Assembly: GCA_903864275.1 (NCBI GenBank) | Contig: CAIPFE010000010.1 | Coordinates: 186,001 to 250,000 of the forward strand | Source: an uncultured Mucilaginibacter sp. | GTDB lineage: Bacteria > Bacteroidota > Bacteroidia > Sphingobacteriales > Sphingobacteriaceae | DNA: 64,000 bases | Direction of reading: 5' to 3' | Shown: in pieces, positions 36,691-46,294 of the stretch | Layout: the number at the start of each line of letters is the position of its first letter | Numbering within the stretch: the first letter of the stretch is position 1 | Notes under the pieces: model-generated | The model's input: only the letters and a program-made list of their open reading frames with translations | Databases searched by the model: none | What the model was told of the DNA's origin: nothing | Translations under genes and position numbers: made by a program

Positions 36691-39600
36691 TCATCTTAAC
36701 ACAACAATCTTACTGCTGTACACCTTCTGCCCGATCAGCATTTTCAGAACATAGCCACCGGGGGGTAGGTTTGAAACATCAACCGATGTACTGAAATTCC
36801 CTTCGGGTATCGACTGTTGATTGGATAAAACAATCTGCCCGGCCGAGTTTATAAACGAAAAAGTGAAGTTGCCGCTTGTTTTTGATGTAAAAATAATATT
36901 CACCTGGGTACTTGCAGGCACCGGGTAAACAACCAGGCCGATTTCATTGATGCCGGAAACCAAAACGTACACATAATTATCTGACAGCAGCTGGCATCCC
37001 GTGCTCAAGTTAACGCCAACCGTGTAATTACCGCTTTTCACCGGGGTGTAGGCTGAACCCGTTGCCCCCGGAATAGGTTTCCCATCCAAATACCATTGGT
37101 TACCCGACGAAAAATTAGAGTTCAAAACGGTGTCATTTTGTGTAATAGTTAGTTTGGTTACAGTAACCGGCTGCCTGGCAGGAGAAGCACAACCGGCGCT
37201 TTTTACCTGCATATTATAAAAATAATAGTAAACGCTTTTATAAAAGGCAGTATCGGTGCTGGAAGTAGCATTATTGCCAATTATGCTGAATATGTTCCCG
37301 ATACTAAATGGATATCCCGTTACGCCGGCATTGCTGCGATAAATGGTGGCTGTGCTGTCGTACACCGCGGTGATGGTATATGTCCCGGCTGCAGGAAGTA
37401 ACAAATTGAGATTGTAAACCGCGCCCTTGTCATTAGGGTCATCAGCCTGTGCGCCGGGTTGTGGGCTAGTGCGGGTGGCCACGGCATTTATGGTAGTTGT
37501 TGAAACGATCTCGCCCGTTGTATCAGCCACGTTAAAAGTTATTTTACCCGAATTGCCAATGTACAAACGGGCGCTTTCAATGATCACCGGGATATGCGTA
37601 TTTACGGTTACATAAGGCGTAAACTGGTTATACCCCCCGCCGGAAAAAACATATTTTGTGGTCGGGCCAACATTGCCTTTAAAATCATTAAGACCTGCAT
37701 AATAAGTGTTGTTGACAGGAGGCTGGGCTACCGAAACCGGCGAACCATAAGCAAATGGTATAGTATCCGTACTATTCTGGTACCAAAGCATTTCCCCGTC
37801 CCCTGTGCCCGATAGCTGGTATTGCTTGCTGTTAATGCAGTAATAGGCTAAGAGGTCGGCTGCAATGGGCGGCGAGCTAACCATAAATGTTTCGGATACC
37901 TGGTTATTGGCAATAATTGGGTCATTTGCCAGGTTTGCGGTAGCTGTAATGCTGTAAGTTGCACCGGCAACCGCGTTAAATGTACCGTTCAGTGTAAAAT
38001 TTTCCTGTTCAAGAGGTTCAAGCGCCGCGGTATAAGTTTGGTTCAGGGTGTTGACGTTATTATTTGGCCCGGTAATAACTACCGAAACAGGGATGTTGCT
38101 GATGGGTGCGCCCCCGAAGTTTTTAAGGGTAATGGTAACTGACGTAGCCGCCGGGCATGTGCCGGTGGCATCGGGATAAACAATTGCAGTTATACCGGCA
38201 TCGGTAGTGGTTTGTAAAAATTGTACCCTGTAATCCTGTGTCTCGCCTTTTGCGTATGTACCGCAGGGTTTTATTACCGAGGTATCGCTTGTTTCGGTTA
38301 ATACCACGCGCATCAAACTAAAATTGCCGGGGATAACTGAAACCGGCACAGTGATGTTAGTATTATAAGTGCCGGGCGCATTAATTATATTGGAAGTAGC
38401 CACTAATTCATTGGCTTCGAAAACGCCGTCGCCATTCCAGTCGATGTACACTTTAGCCGCTTTATTGAAGTTGGCGCCGCAGGTGCCTAAAGTTATGCTT
38501 AAGGGATAGGTTTTCCCCTGCTCCAGCTGAATGGTCATATTAGTAAGATCAGTATAGCTGGTGCAGCCGGCAGGCTGGGTATAATTGATATTTGAAAGCG
38601 TTACATTATTAACCCGCGAATCGGCGTTGGATAAAGGCCCCGATTTACAATAAGCGGCGCCCCCTATCCCGGTAACGATGAGCGAGTAATCCTGCGATCC
38701 CGCCAGCAAAGTGCCTTTATGTGAAACAGTTACGGTATAAACCCTGCCCGGAACGGCGTTTGGGATAAAAACCTGCTCGATGTTATCCACGATATTATCA
38801 CCCTTTGTGGCCGGTGCCGATGGATTAGCCGGATCAAGTTTCCAGGGAAGAAAAGTATTTATACCATCGCTCACCCTGATATCAAGGTCGTCCACCAATT
38901 CCGGCGTACGGCTGTTGACTGTACCTTCGGCCGGAGGTGTACCCGCAGGGTCGGTCCATGATATAGTGGCGGTTAAAGGGCCGTTACCCGACGCGACTAC
39001 TGTATATGTTTGCTGTTGCCCCTGTTGTAAGGTGTTTTCTTTTAGCAAGCTTTTTGTTCCGTTATCAGTTATTGCCTGGGCAGCTTTTTTCATATCCAGC
39101 AGGCCCCATCCGTAAATATAATCAGGGCCGGTATTGCCTGCGTCAAAGGCGGTATGGCAGGCAAGGCCTTTTAGGGTGGCTGCATGCATAAAGCTTCCGG
39201 CATTTTTTTCGGCATAATATTCCTGCAGCAGGTACAGAGAGCCGGTAACATTTGGCGCTGACATCGAAGTGCCTGATAGCGTGATATAGCTGTTTTGGCT
39301 GGTAACGCCGCATGAAAGGATGTCCACGCCATCGGCAACCAAATCAGGTTTAATGCGGCCGTCATCCGTTGGCCCCCAGCTGCTGAACGGCGCAATGGAA
39401 ATGCCCTGGCTATTGGCCGGGCCAAAGGGCAAGGGATTTACCGCGCCTATGGTCAATATATTTTTAGCATTGCCCGTTGTGCTGATCACATCGTAACCTG
39501 TATTGCTGCTAATGCCGGCAGGCCTTGGCCCTTTATCAACAAGTGTTTGATTGGCGACGCTCAGATAGCCGTAGTAATCGGTGCCAACGGCCGGCCCCGG

Positions 39601-40416
39601 GGATGCGTGGGAATTACCTGCCGACTCGACGATCAGGTAATAAGGTGCATCAAAGGCTATCGCGTCCCATTGTTGCGCCCTTTGGGCATAAAAGCCGAAG
39701 GTATAGTCAACAGAATCACCGGGCAGCCCGTACCATTCCCAGCGGTTCGCGGCATCATTAAAATTCCAGCCGGCCTCATCGCCGTACGAATGGTTGGAAA
39801 GCAGCAAACCGGGCGCTGCGGCGCTCATTTTTGTTACGTCGTTATCAAAATAGTAAGAGTGTAAGGTGTTGGCGTTAAACGCCATGCCTTTAGCAGGTGG
39901 GTAAACCCCTTTTGCGATCATAGTGCCTGCAACGTGAGTGGAGTGGTCGAGTATACCAGCGTTATCTTCAATAGTTATAGTTTTACCGGTAAACTCCTGG
40001 TGGGCTTTGTATACCGAACCGCCATCCCAAATGGCCAATTTATCATTCAAAAAAGTACTTGACCCGGACAAATTTAACCCCAGAGTACCGCCGGGCTGCA
40101 CGGTATTGGTACCGGTGGTAGCCGCTGCCGTCGTATTATTATCGGTAATAAGGTAAATGGGAAAACCCAGGCTGTTAACACCCTGCAATGAAATTATACC
40201 GCCATTTTTTGTTTTCCTGGTAATGGGCCAACCGTGGATTTTTGCCAATGCTAACGCCCTTTGGCGGCCCGATAAAAACAAGCTGTTCTGGCGTGCTGAA
40301 AAAGTTGCGAGCTGTTGTTTTTTGGCGCCGGTAACCAGCACTTGCTGCCCGAATGATCCAACGGTCAAACACAGCAACAGGAAAGAAGTTATAATTGCCG
40401 TGTAAAGTTTAACCAT
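36691..40416 (-). CDS. T9SS-sorted S8 family (subtilisin-like) serine peptidase
   Basis: A 1241-residue secreted protease. A signal peptide ends SFGQ near residue 24. The peptidase S8 domain holds a readable triad: Asp131 (LAIWDGGSV), His158 (DHSTHVAGT) and Ser at about 384 (SGTSMSAPNVTG). A P-domain/Ig-like region follows (about 470-610), then a GEVED-type domain (VYIDWNGDGVFEANEL...GETQDYRVQF, about 640-760), a CARDB-like adhesion domain (VTITLKNFGGAPISN) and Ig-like modules. The C-terminal ~80 residues (VVYPVPASTQVNI...GGYVLKMLIGQKVYSSKIVVLR) are a type A T9SS sorting domain, so it is exported across the outer membrane and probably anchored at the surface. Expected role is extracellular protein breakdown. 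It is single and intact. Confidence 0.93.
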   Translation of the reverse strand: MVKLYTAIITSFLLLCLTVGSFGQQVLVTGAKKQQLATFSARQNSLFLSGRQRALALAKIHGWPITRKTKNGGIISLQGVNSLGFPIYLITDNNTTAAATTGTNTVQPGGTLGLNLSGSSTFLNDKLAIWDGGSVYKAHQEFTGKTITIEDNAGILDHSTHVAGTMIAKGVYPPAKGMAFNANTLHSYYFDNDVTKMSAAAPGLLLSNHSYGDEAGWNFNDAANRWEWYGLPGDSVDYTFGFYAQRAQQWDAIAFDAPYYLIVESAGNSHASPGPAVGTDYYGYLSVANQTLVDKGPRPAGISSNTGYDVISTTGNAKNILTIGAVNPLPFGPANSQGISIAPFSSWGPTDDGRIKPDLVADGVDILSCGVTSQNSYITLSGTSMSAPNVTGSLYLLQEYYAEKNAGSFMHAATLKGLACHTAFDAGNTGPDYIYGWGLLDMKKAAQAITDNGTKSLLKENTLQQGQQQTYTVVASGNGPLTATISWTDPAGTPPAEGTVNSRTPELVDDLDIRVSDGINTFLPWKLDPANPSAPATKGDNIVDNIEQVFIPNAVPGRVYTVTVSHKGTLLAGSQDYSLIVTGIGGAAYCKSGPLSNADSRVNNVTLSNINYTQPAGCTSYTDLTNMTIQLEQGKTYPLSITLGTCGANFNKAAKVYIDWNGDGVFEANELVATSNIINAPGTYNTNITVPVSVIPGNFSLMRVVLTETSDTSVIKPCGTYAKGETQDYRVQFLQTTTDAGITAIVYPDATGTCPAATSVTITLKNFGGAPISNIPVSVVITGPNNNVNTLNQTYTAALEPLEQENFTLNGTFNAVAGATYSITATANLANDPIIANNQVSETFMVSSPPIAADLLAYYCINSKQYQLSGTGDGEMLWYQNSTDTIPFAYGSPVSVAQPPVNNTYYAGLNDFKGNVGPTTKYVFSGGGYNQFTPYVTVNTHIPVIIESARLYIGNSGKITFNVADTTGEIVSTTTINAVATRTSPQPGAQADDPNDKGAVYNLNLLLPAAGTYTITAVYDSTATIYRSNAGVTGYPFSIGNIFSIIGNNATSSTDTAFYKSVYYYFYNMQVKSAGCASPARQPVTVTKLTITQNDTVLNSNFSSGNQWYLDGKPIPGATGSAYTPVKSGNYTVGVNLSTGCQLLSDNYVYVLVSGINEIGLVVYPVPASTQVNIIFTSKTSGNFTFSFINSAGQIVLSNQQSIPEGNFSTSVDVSNLPPGGYVLKMLIGQKVYSSKIVVLR

Positions 40417-40759
40417 ATTTATTTGCAGAATAACTGTTTAAGCAGGGGGTATCCGGATAAAACAAGTTTCTGTATTTTATATTGCATTATGAAATTTGTT
40501 TTTCATTTGAACCAGAGGTTATTTAAAACCCAAAATTTGTCAATGTCCCAAACAAAAAGATGACAATCGATCTCAAATCCCCGACCCATAACCATTTCAA
40601 TTTAATTAAAAAAACTAAACGTTCCTGTTATATATAAAAGTGACGACGGTCATTAATAATAGTGCCGAAGGTCTCGTAAAAACCGTGTTTTCCGGAGCGA
40701 TCGTACGTAAAAGGCTAAAGAAATGAAGACATAAGGATGTTTTTTTAAAAATGTGAGAT
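40417..40759. other. Divergent intergenic region, no gene supported
   Basis: This 343-base AT-rich gap separates the subtilase (-) from the first NHL surface protein (+) and should hold both promoters. I see no full TAnnTTTG box with a well-placed partner and no strong hairpin. An overlapping short palindromic patch (TGACGACGGTCA, ~40640) is the only feature of note. Confidence 0.5.
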
Positions 40760-43700
40760 ATGGGAAAGTTTTTAAAAGGGTTTTTTACAGCGGTTGCGTT
40801 AACATTTATTTTCAGTGATGCTGGCGCCCAGGCTCCGGCTCCAGGCACCGTTACATTTAAGTACATGACGGGATTACAGACCAACTCCACCTCGGCGTAT
40901 GCCGATTTTGTTCCGACAAGCGGACTTGGGCAGGATGGGGGTTACGGTTATGAGTTTATTACCCAGGGTACCGGCACAACTTTCAGCAAATATGTCCAGG
41001 TCTCCTATTACATGTTCAATGCCGGGACCAACGACGGCATGATAAGCTTTGATCGCAACTCGGCCGGCGTTACCATCCAGGCAGCTTTTATCAGGAGCGC
41101 AGCGACCGGGGCCGTGACTACACAAGGCGAAACATCCAAACCCGTTGCCGGCGGCGAATTTAAAATGCAGTCCTTTGATCTGCTGGCACTATCAGGCACA
41201 CCAACTGTTTCTGTCCAGGCTTATGCTAACGGCGTTGCTGTTGGTTCACCGCAAACAGGCGCGATAAATTCCACAACTAAAACAAAATTTGACTTTTCAA
41301 CAAATCCAAATTTTTACGATGTTGATGAAATTGGTATTACCGGTTTCAATGCCGACGGAATAAGGGTTGACAATTTGATAAGTACCACTATGGTAGTAAA
41401 CACAGGGGCCCCGGCTTTTAGTTATGCGGGCCCGCAGGTATATACTGTCGGTACGGCCATTACCCCTTTGGCACCAACCGTTACCGGCGGCGCAGTTGGC
41501 GCTTATGGCGCCTTTACCACTTTTGCAAATGTAAATACGCCGGGCGGCGTACATGTTGATGGAGCAGGCAATGTATATGTATCGGACAGTAATGATGACC
41601 TGGTTTACGTCTTTAATTCCAGCGGTGCTGCCATGCCGGGAAGCCCGCACCCAGGCCCCGCAGGCGATACGCCATATGGAATAACGGTAGATGCTATAGG
41701 CAATATCTACGTAGCTAATGGGCCCGCTGGCACTGTAACAAAAATTACCCCGGGCGGCGTGCTTAGCAATATCACAGGATTTACCTTTCCAGTTGACGTA
41801 GGGACAGATGCGTCAAATAACCTTTATATTAGTGATTTAGGGGATTTTTCCGCAGCAGGCGGCTCTCTTCGTAAGGTTTTGGCAGGTACCCATACTGCCA
41901 GCATTGTGTTAACAGGCTTAAACAATCCTTCGGGGATTGCAATAAATACGCTGGGCGACATTTTTATTGCGCAATATCCCGTCAATAACATAATCAAAGT
42001 AGCAGCGGGGACAATGACCCAAACAACTTTCGTCAGTTCGGGCTTAAATTCACCCTACGGTTTGGAGTTTGGCCCTTTAGGGAATTTGTATGTTGCCGAT
42101 GAGGGCAGTAATACTATAAAAAGGGTTACGCCGGCCGGGGTCGTGACCACGATCAATGGAACCGGATTATCATACCCTTACGATGTTGGTTTTGATCTCT
42201 CGGGAAATATGTATATCACCAACAACGGTGCAAATACTGTGCGAAAATCTCTTGCTTCGGGCTATTCCATCAGCCCTGCGCTCCCGGCAGGCTTAAGTTT
42301 CAGCAATTATTCGGGTGCCATAAGCGGTACACCCACCACCACATCGGCAGCAACCATTTACACCATAACTGGGACGAATGCCCAGGGTACCGCCACAGCT
42401 ACTGTAAGTATAGCGGTTAACGCCGCCGCACCGGCCATTACCTATCCAACTCCCCAGGTTTACACGGCAAGTGTGGCTATTTCCCCTTTAGTCCCGACTA
42501 ATACAGGCGGCCCTGTTGGGACTTATGGCGCGGCTACTACTTTTAAAAATGTTAATACCCCTTTTGGCTTGGACATTGATATGTCAAACAATGTAATTGC
42601 TACCGATAATGTCGATGGAGATCTTTACAAATACACTTCCGCCGGTGTTGGGGGTACCATCTACACTTCTTTAAATGCACCTACAGGGATGATGACCGAT
42701 GGAGCCGGAAATATATTTGTCTCTAATTTTGGCAACAATACTGTTTGTAAGTTTAGCCCGACAGGTACATTGTTAGCAACAATAACCGGGTTCAACCAGC
42801 CTTATGGAATGGAAATCGACGCTTCGAACAATGTTTACGTAGTGAATTACGGAACCAGTTCGATCATAAAAATAGCTGCCGGCACCAGCACAACAAGTAC
42901 CTATTTAACCGGGTTCAACCAGCCATATTGTGTTGCTATTGATCCATCCGGAAATACCTTCGTATCAGAACTTGGTACCAATTCTATAATCGAAGTAGCT
43001 TTCGGTACCACTACACACACTACTTTTGCCACTGGTTTTAATCAGCCACGGTGCTTAACTTCCGATGGTAGCGGAAATATATTTGTGGCAGACTATGGTA
43101 ATAATGTGATCAAAGAGATCACCGCAGGCGGCGTTGTTAGTACTGTTCTATCCGGTTTAAATTCTCCCCGTAAAGCAGCGTTCGATGCATCGGGGAACAT
43201 GTTTATAGCAGATTATGGCTCAAACACCATTAAAAAGTCAGTTCCAACAGGTTACGCCGTTACCAGCGGCACTTTGCCTGCAGGTTTATATTTAAATGCT
43301 TTTAATGGCTTTATTACCGGCACCCCTACCACCATCGCTGCTGCAACTAATGTAACAGTTACCGCGACCAATGGCACCGGAAGCAGCAGTTGCGTGATCA
43401 GCATAGCAATAGGCGGGGCGGTAGCATGGACCGGAGGCAGCAGTACGACCGCATGGGCCACCGGCGGAAACTGGAGTACAGGTACAGTTCCGGGCGTAAA
43501 TGATGCGGTTACCATTGGGGTTACAGCTTATACACATCCTTTTGAACCTGCAATTACAGCGGCTGACCGTACCGTTAATTCAATCACATTTGGCAACAAT
43601 GGAAGCACCCATTCATTAACGGTCACTTCGCCACGAACATTGACAATTAGCGGTAACCTGACGGTTCCGACTGGTGTAACGCCAACAATAACCGGGACCG

Positions 43701-44572
43701 GGGCGATAAATATAGCACCCGCTGGTATTATAAATATTAATGGCACCGGTGTTTTAAATACCACCCTGACCGGAAAACTGACATTCAAATCTAATGCAAC
43801 AGGTTCAGCTTCATTAGGCCAGGTAACGTCTGCCTCTATTACCGGTTCAGGGGCCGATTCGATCAGCGTTGAACGCTATATAACCGGTGGCGCCGGTTAC
43901 AGGGCATACCGGTTAATATCATCCCCTGTATATGCGGCAACTGTTAGTTCAAACAATGTTTACAGCGTAAATTACTTACGCGACCATATGTTTCTTACCG
44001 GAACATCAGGCACAACACACGGCTTTGATAAAGCAGGCAACCCTACGCTTTATTTATTCCGCGAAGACCAAATGCCTTTAAATACTTCATTTACAGATGG
44101 TAACTTTTGGGGGATAAGCAATATTTCGCCTAATTCTCATGCTTCCTATAATTATTCTGTTACCGGCGGCAACCCTGGAGCAACTAATTTATTTAATATT
44201 CCGGTTGGTAACGGGGTTATGGTCTTTTTCAGGGGTGACAAAACTACCGTTAACCCTTACATAACTACTACCGTTCCAGTGGCAACTACTTTAGTATCAA
44301 CCGGGACACTAAATACCGGCCAGGTAATTGTACATGACTGGTATACGCCCGGTTCCGCATTTTTGGGGTGGACAAGTGCCACTGCAAATTCGGGAGTGAG
44401 GGGTTTTAACCTGGTAGGCAACCCCTATGCAAGCTCAATTGACTGGGAGCAATATAATACTACCTCGACTACCACAGGGATCTATGCCAATAATGTAGGA
44501 AATACCGTTTATGAATTTAACCCGGCAACCAGTAATTACGATACTTACCAGGTTGGGGGGGGCGTACACTAA
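40760..44572 (+). CDS. NHL-repeat T9SS surface protein, N-terminal part (frameshifted gene)
   Basis: 1270 codons. Signal peptide (MGKFLKGFFTAVALTFIFSDAGAQ), a beta-rich domain (25-215), then two blocks of NHL/SMP-30-like propeller repeats (patterns such as ITVDAIGNIYVANGPAGTVTKI, VAIDPSGNTFVSELGTNSI), each closed by a putative Ig module (LPAGLSFSNYSGAISGTPTTTSAATIYTITG). A WTGG...NW patch (about 890) leads into the shared C-terminal module (RYITGGAGYRAYRLISSPVYAATV). The frame breaks at a run of eight G (44555-44562). With seven G the reading would be YQVGGAYTNHG, matching the paralogue's YQVGGVYTNHG, and would join the frame of 44511-45794 to give about 1677 residues. As written, the product lacks its T9SS sorting domain and would not be exported correctly. 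Confidence 0.85.
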   Translation: MGKFLKGFFTAVALTFIFSDAGAQAPAPGTVTFKYMTGLQTNSTSAYADFVPTSGLGQDGGYGYEFITQGTGTTFSKYVQVSYYMFNAGTNDGMISFDRNSAGVTIQAAFIRSAATGAVTTQGETSKPVAGGEFKMQSFDLLALSGTPTVSVQAYANGVAVGSPQTGAINSTTKTKFDFSTNPNFYDVDEIGITGFNADGIRVDNLISTTMVVNTGAPAFSYAGPQVYTVGTAITPLAPTVTGGAVGAYGAFTTFANVNTPGGVHVDGAGNVYVSDSNDDLVYVFNSSGAAMPGSPHPGPAGDTPYGITVDAIGNIYVANGPAGTVTKITPGGVLSNITGFTFPVDVGTDASNNLYISDLGDFSAAGGSLRKVLAGTHTASIVLTGLNNPSGIAINTLGDIFIAQYPVNNIIKVAAGTMTQTTFVSSGLNSPYGLEFGPLGNLYVADEGSNTIKRVTPAGVVTTINGTGLSYPYDVGFDLSGNMYITNNGANTVRKSLASGYSISPALPAGLSFSNYSGAISGTPTTTSAATIYTITGTNAQGTATATVSIAVNAAAPAITYPTPQVYTASVAISPLVPTNTGGPVGTYGAATTFKNVNTPFGLDIDMSNNVIATDNVDGDLYKYTSAGVGGTIYTSLNAPTGMMTDGAGNIFVSNFGNNTVCKFSPTGTLLATITGFNQPYGMEIDASNNVYVVNYGTSSIIKIAAGTSTTSTYLTGFNQPYCVAIDPSGNTFVSELGTNSIIEVAFGTTTHTTFATGFNQPRCLTSDGSGNIFVADYGNNVIKEITAGGVVSTVLSGLNSPRKAAFDASGNMFIADYGSNTIKKSVPTGYAVTSGTLPAGLYLNAFNGFITGTPTTIAAATNVTVTATNGTGSSSCVISIAIGGAVAWTGGSSTTAWATGGNWSTGTVPGVNDAVTIGVTAYTHPFEPAITAADRTVNSITFGNNGSTHSLTVTSPRTLTISGNLTVPTGVTPTITGTGAINIAPAGIININGTGVLNTTLTGKLTFKSNATGSASLGQVTSASITGSGADSISVERYITGGAGYRAYRLISSPVYAATVSSNNVYSVNYLRDHMFLTGTSGTTHGFDKAGNPTLYLFREDQMPLNTSFTDGNFWGISNISPNSHASYNYSVTGGNPGATNLFNIPVGNGVMVFFRGDKTTVNPYITTTVPVATTLVSTGTLNTGQVIVHDWYTPGSAFLGWTSATANSGVRGFNLVGNPYASSIDWEQYNTTSTTTGIYANNVGNTVYEFNPATSNYDTYQVGGGVH

Positions 44573-45794
44573 CCATGGTACAAGGACCATCGTGAGCGGG
44601 GAGGGCTTTTTTGTGCAGACTACGAGCAATTCCAGCCCGCAGCTAATTTTCAACGAATCAGCCAAAACAGTTACACAAAATGCCGGCCTTAACCTTTTTA
44701 TGACCACCAGCAGTAGTATGGCAAGCCTGGATAATGGTACTGTTGCTCCGCACTTGCGTTTACAATTGGCCAAGGATTCAATTAATACCGATGATATTTA
44801 TATCGGCTTTGATGCCGCAGCCAGCAGCAAATACGTTCTTAACGAGGATGCCCCAAATAAATCAGGCAATGGTGGAATACATTTATCCAGTATTTCCAGC
44901 GATAATGTTGCCCTGGCAATTAATAAATTACCCTTACCTAAGCAAATTCAATTAACTATTCGATTAAAAGTAAATGCAAGGGCTGATGGTGTTTATGAAT
45001 TGAATATGACCGGCATAGTTGGTATCCCGCCTTTATTTGAGATATGGCTGATGGATGCATATCAACATGATTCATTGGATATGCGGCAAAATAAAACCTA
45101 TGCCTTTAACATTGCATTAGCCGATACCAATAGCTTTGGCCCAGACCGTTTTAGCCTGGTTATTCGTCAAGACCCCGTTTTGGGCATGCATTTATTAAGT
45201 TTTACAGCAGCCAAATCATCTGACGGGGCAGAGGTTGCATGGACAATCGAAAATGAACAAAACTATACCAACTTTACTGTTGAAAGAAGTACCGATAATG
45301 GGGCGACATTTGATGTTTTAGGCGGCTTCGCTTCAAGCGCATTGGGCACTTACAGCTTTTTGGATAAAACCCCCGCAGCTACAGCAAACATATACCGTTT
45401 AAAACTTGAGGATTTGAATGGCTGCATTACTTATTCAGCTATTGTTACCCTGATTTATGGAAGCGGAGATAGCACTATTGCCAACAATATCAGTGTTTAC
45501 CCTAATCCGGTAAGCCATGTTATTAACCTGGCCATTAACCAAAATAACGTCAGTAAGTTATCAACTCAAACTGCCGGCGCAACAGCTTCTTTTGCTAAGA
45601 CCCCAGCCAATCCCGCACAATCTTATAGCATTAAAATAATAAACGTTACCGGTTCGGTGGTAACAAAAGCTACCTCAACGCAAAATACATGGCAAACCAA
45701 TGTCGGTAACCTGGCGCCCGGCACTTATATTATCCAGGTGATTAACAACAGCAATAACACTATAGTTGGAAAAAGCACTTTTGTAAAAATGTAG
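44511..45794 (+). CDS. C-terminal part of the frameshifted NHL surface protein (T9SS sorting domain)
   Basis: The frame that belongs to the upstream gene after the G8 tract. Meaningful sequence starts around 44563 (AYTNHGTRTIVSGEGFFVQT); the ATG at 44511 lies in the other gene's coding region and is probably not a real start. It carries the rest of the shared module (LRLQLAKDSINTDDIYIGF, PPLFEIWLMDAYQHDSLDMR, TNFTVERSTDNGATFDVLG) and a type A T9SS sorting domain (ISVYPNPVSHVINLAI...GTYIIQVIN...GKSTFVKM). It has no signal peptide of its own, so it would not be functional alone. An intrinsic terminator follows 10 bases after the stop. Confidence 0.75.
   Translation: MNLTRQPVITILTRLGGAYTNHGTRTIVSGEGFFVQTTSNSSPQLIFNESAKTVTQNAGLNLFMTTSSSMASLDNGTVAPHLRLQLAKDSINTDDIYIGFDAAASSKYVLNEDAPNKSGNGGIHLSSISSDNVALAINKLPLPKQIQLTIRLKVNARADGVYELNMTGIVGIPPLFEIWLMDAYQHDSLDMRQNKTYAFNIALADTNSFGPDRFSLVIRQDPVLGMHLLSFTAAKSSDGAEVAWTIENEQNYTNFTVERSTDNGATFDVLGGFASSALGTYSFLDKTPAATANIYRLKLEDLNGCITYSAIVTLIYGSGDSTIANNISVYPNPVSHVINLAINQNNVSKLSTQTAGATASFAKTPANPAQSYSIKIINVTGSVVTKATSTQNTWQTNVGNLAPGTYIIQVINNSNNTIVGKSTFVKM
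44555..44562 (+). other. Poly-G tract (G8) at the frame break
   Basis: Eight consecutive G precede CGTACACTAACC. Loss of one G restores one continuous frame through to 45794. Such tracts are prone to slipped-strand replication and also to sequencing error; the sequence alone cannot decide. Confidence 0.8.
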
Positions 45795-45803
45795 CCTTAG
45801 TAT

Positions 45804-45855
45804 GCAGGGGTCATACGCTAAAGAATGTTTCTTAATTTATGACCCCTGCTTTTTA
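45804..45855 (+). terminator. Intrinsic terminator after the NHL gene
   Basis: Stem GCAGGGGTCATA (45804-45815) pairs with TATGACCCCTGC (45838-45849), followed by a T-rich tail (TTTTTAG). The stem is 12 base pairs with a 22-base loop. Confidence 0.8.
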
Positions 45856-45959
45856 GTTTTAAGAGCTGCTGCCAGGCGGACAGGTTTCAGTCGCTGATTT
45901 TTTTAATTTTAATTATTTTTTATAAACTAATAGTTGAATTAATTTTCCCTGTATCTTCA

Positions 45960-46088
45960 CTTTTTTCTTGCTTAAGCTATTTATTATAAGCTACTTACCA
46001 GTTTAAATATACATAAACTTAGATTCTTCGATAATGCCCGTAGAGCAATTTTGTTGCCTCACGCTTGTTTACGGGCCACTTTTTTTAC
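45960..46088 (+). ncRNA. Possible small RNA with orphan terminator
   Basis: GCCCGTA (46036-46042) pairs with TACGGGC (46070-46076), followed by CACTTTTTTT, a terminator shape. No gene ends here: the NHL gene already has its own terminator at 45855, and no frame is open in between. A short transcript starting near a weak TATCTTCA box (~45951) and ending at 46088 is one explanation; a regulatory leader of the next gene is another. The rest of 45856-46294 shows no gene. Confidence 0.25.
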
Positions 46089-46294
46089 TTAAAAAAGACA
46101 ATGGATCAATAAAAGAACGAAACTAATCTTCTGTCCATTTCGTAAAAAGACGAAGTTTTAATTATTAAGCAAAAAAACATAACTAAAGGAGACTCCTGGA
46201 TAGTAACATTGCGTAAAAGCAAATGCTGGCAATCCAGTTTTATTGATGATCAATGCTTAATGCCGGCCCATAAGGGCCCTTTTAATTTAATTTT

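Noticed and set aside
43252..43537. Antisense frames within the NHL surface protein
   Set aside because: Low-complexity Val/Pro/Thr shadows of Gly/Thr/Ala-rich repeats.
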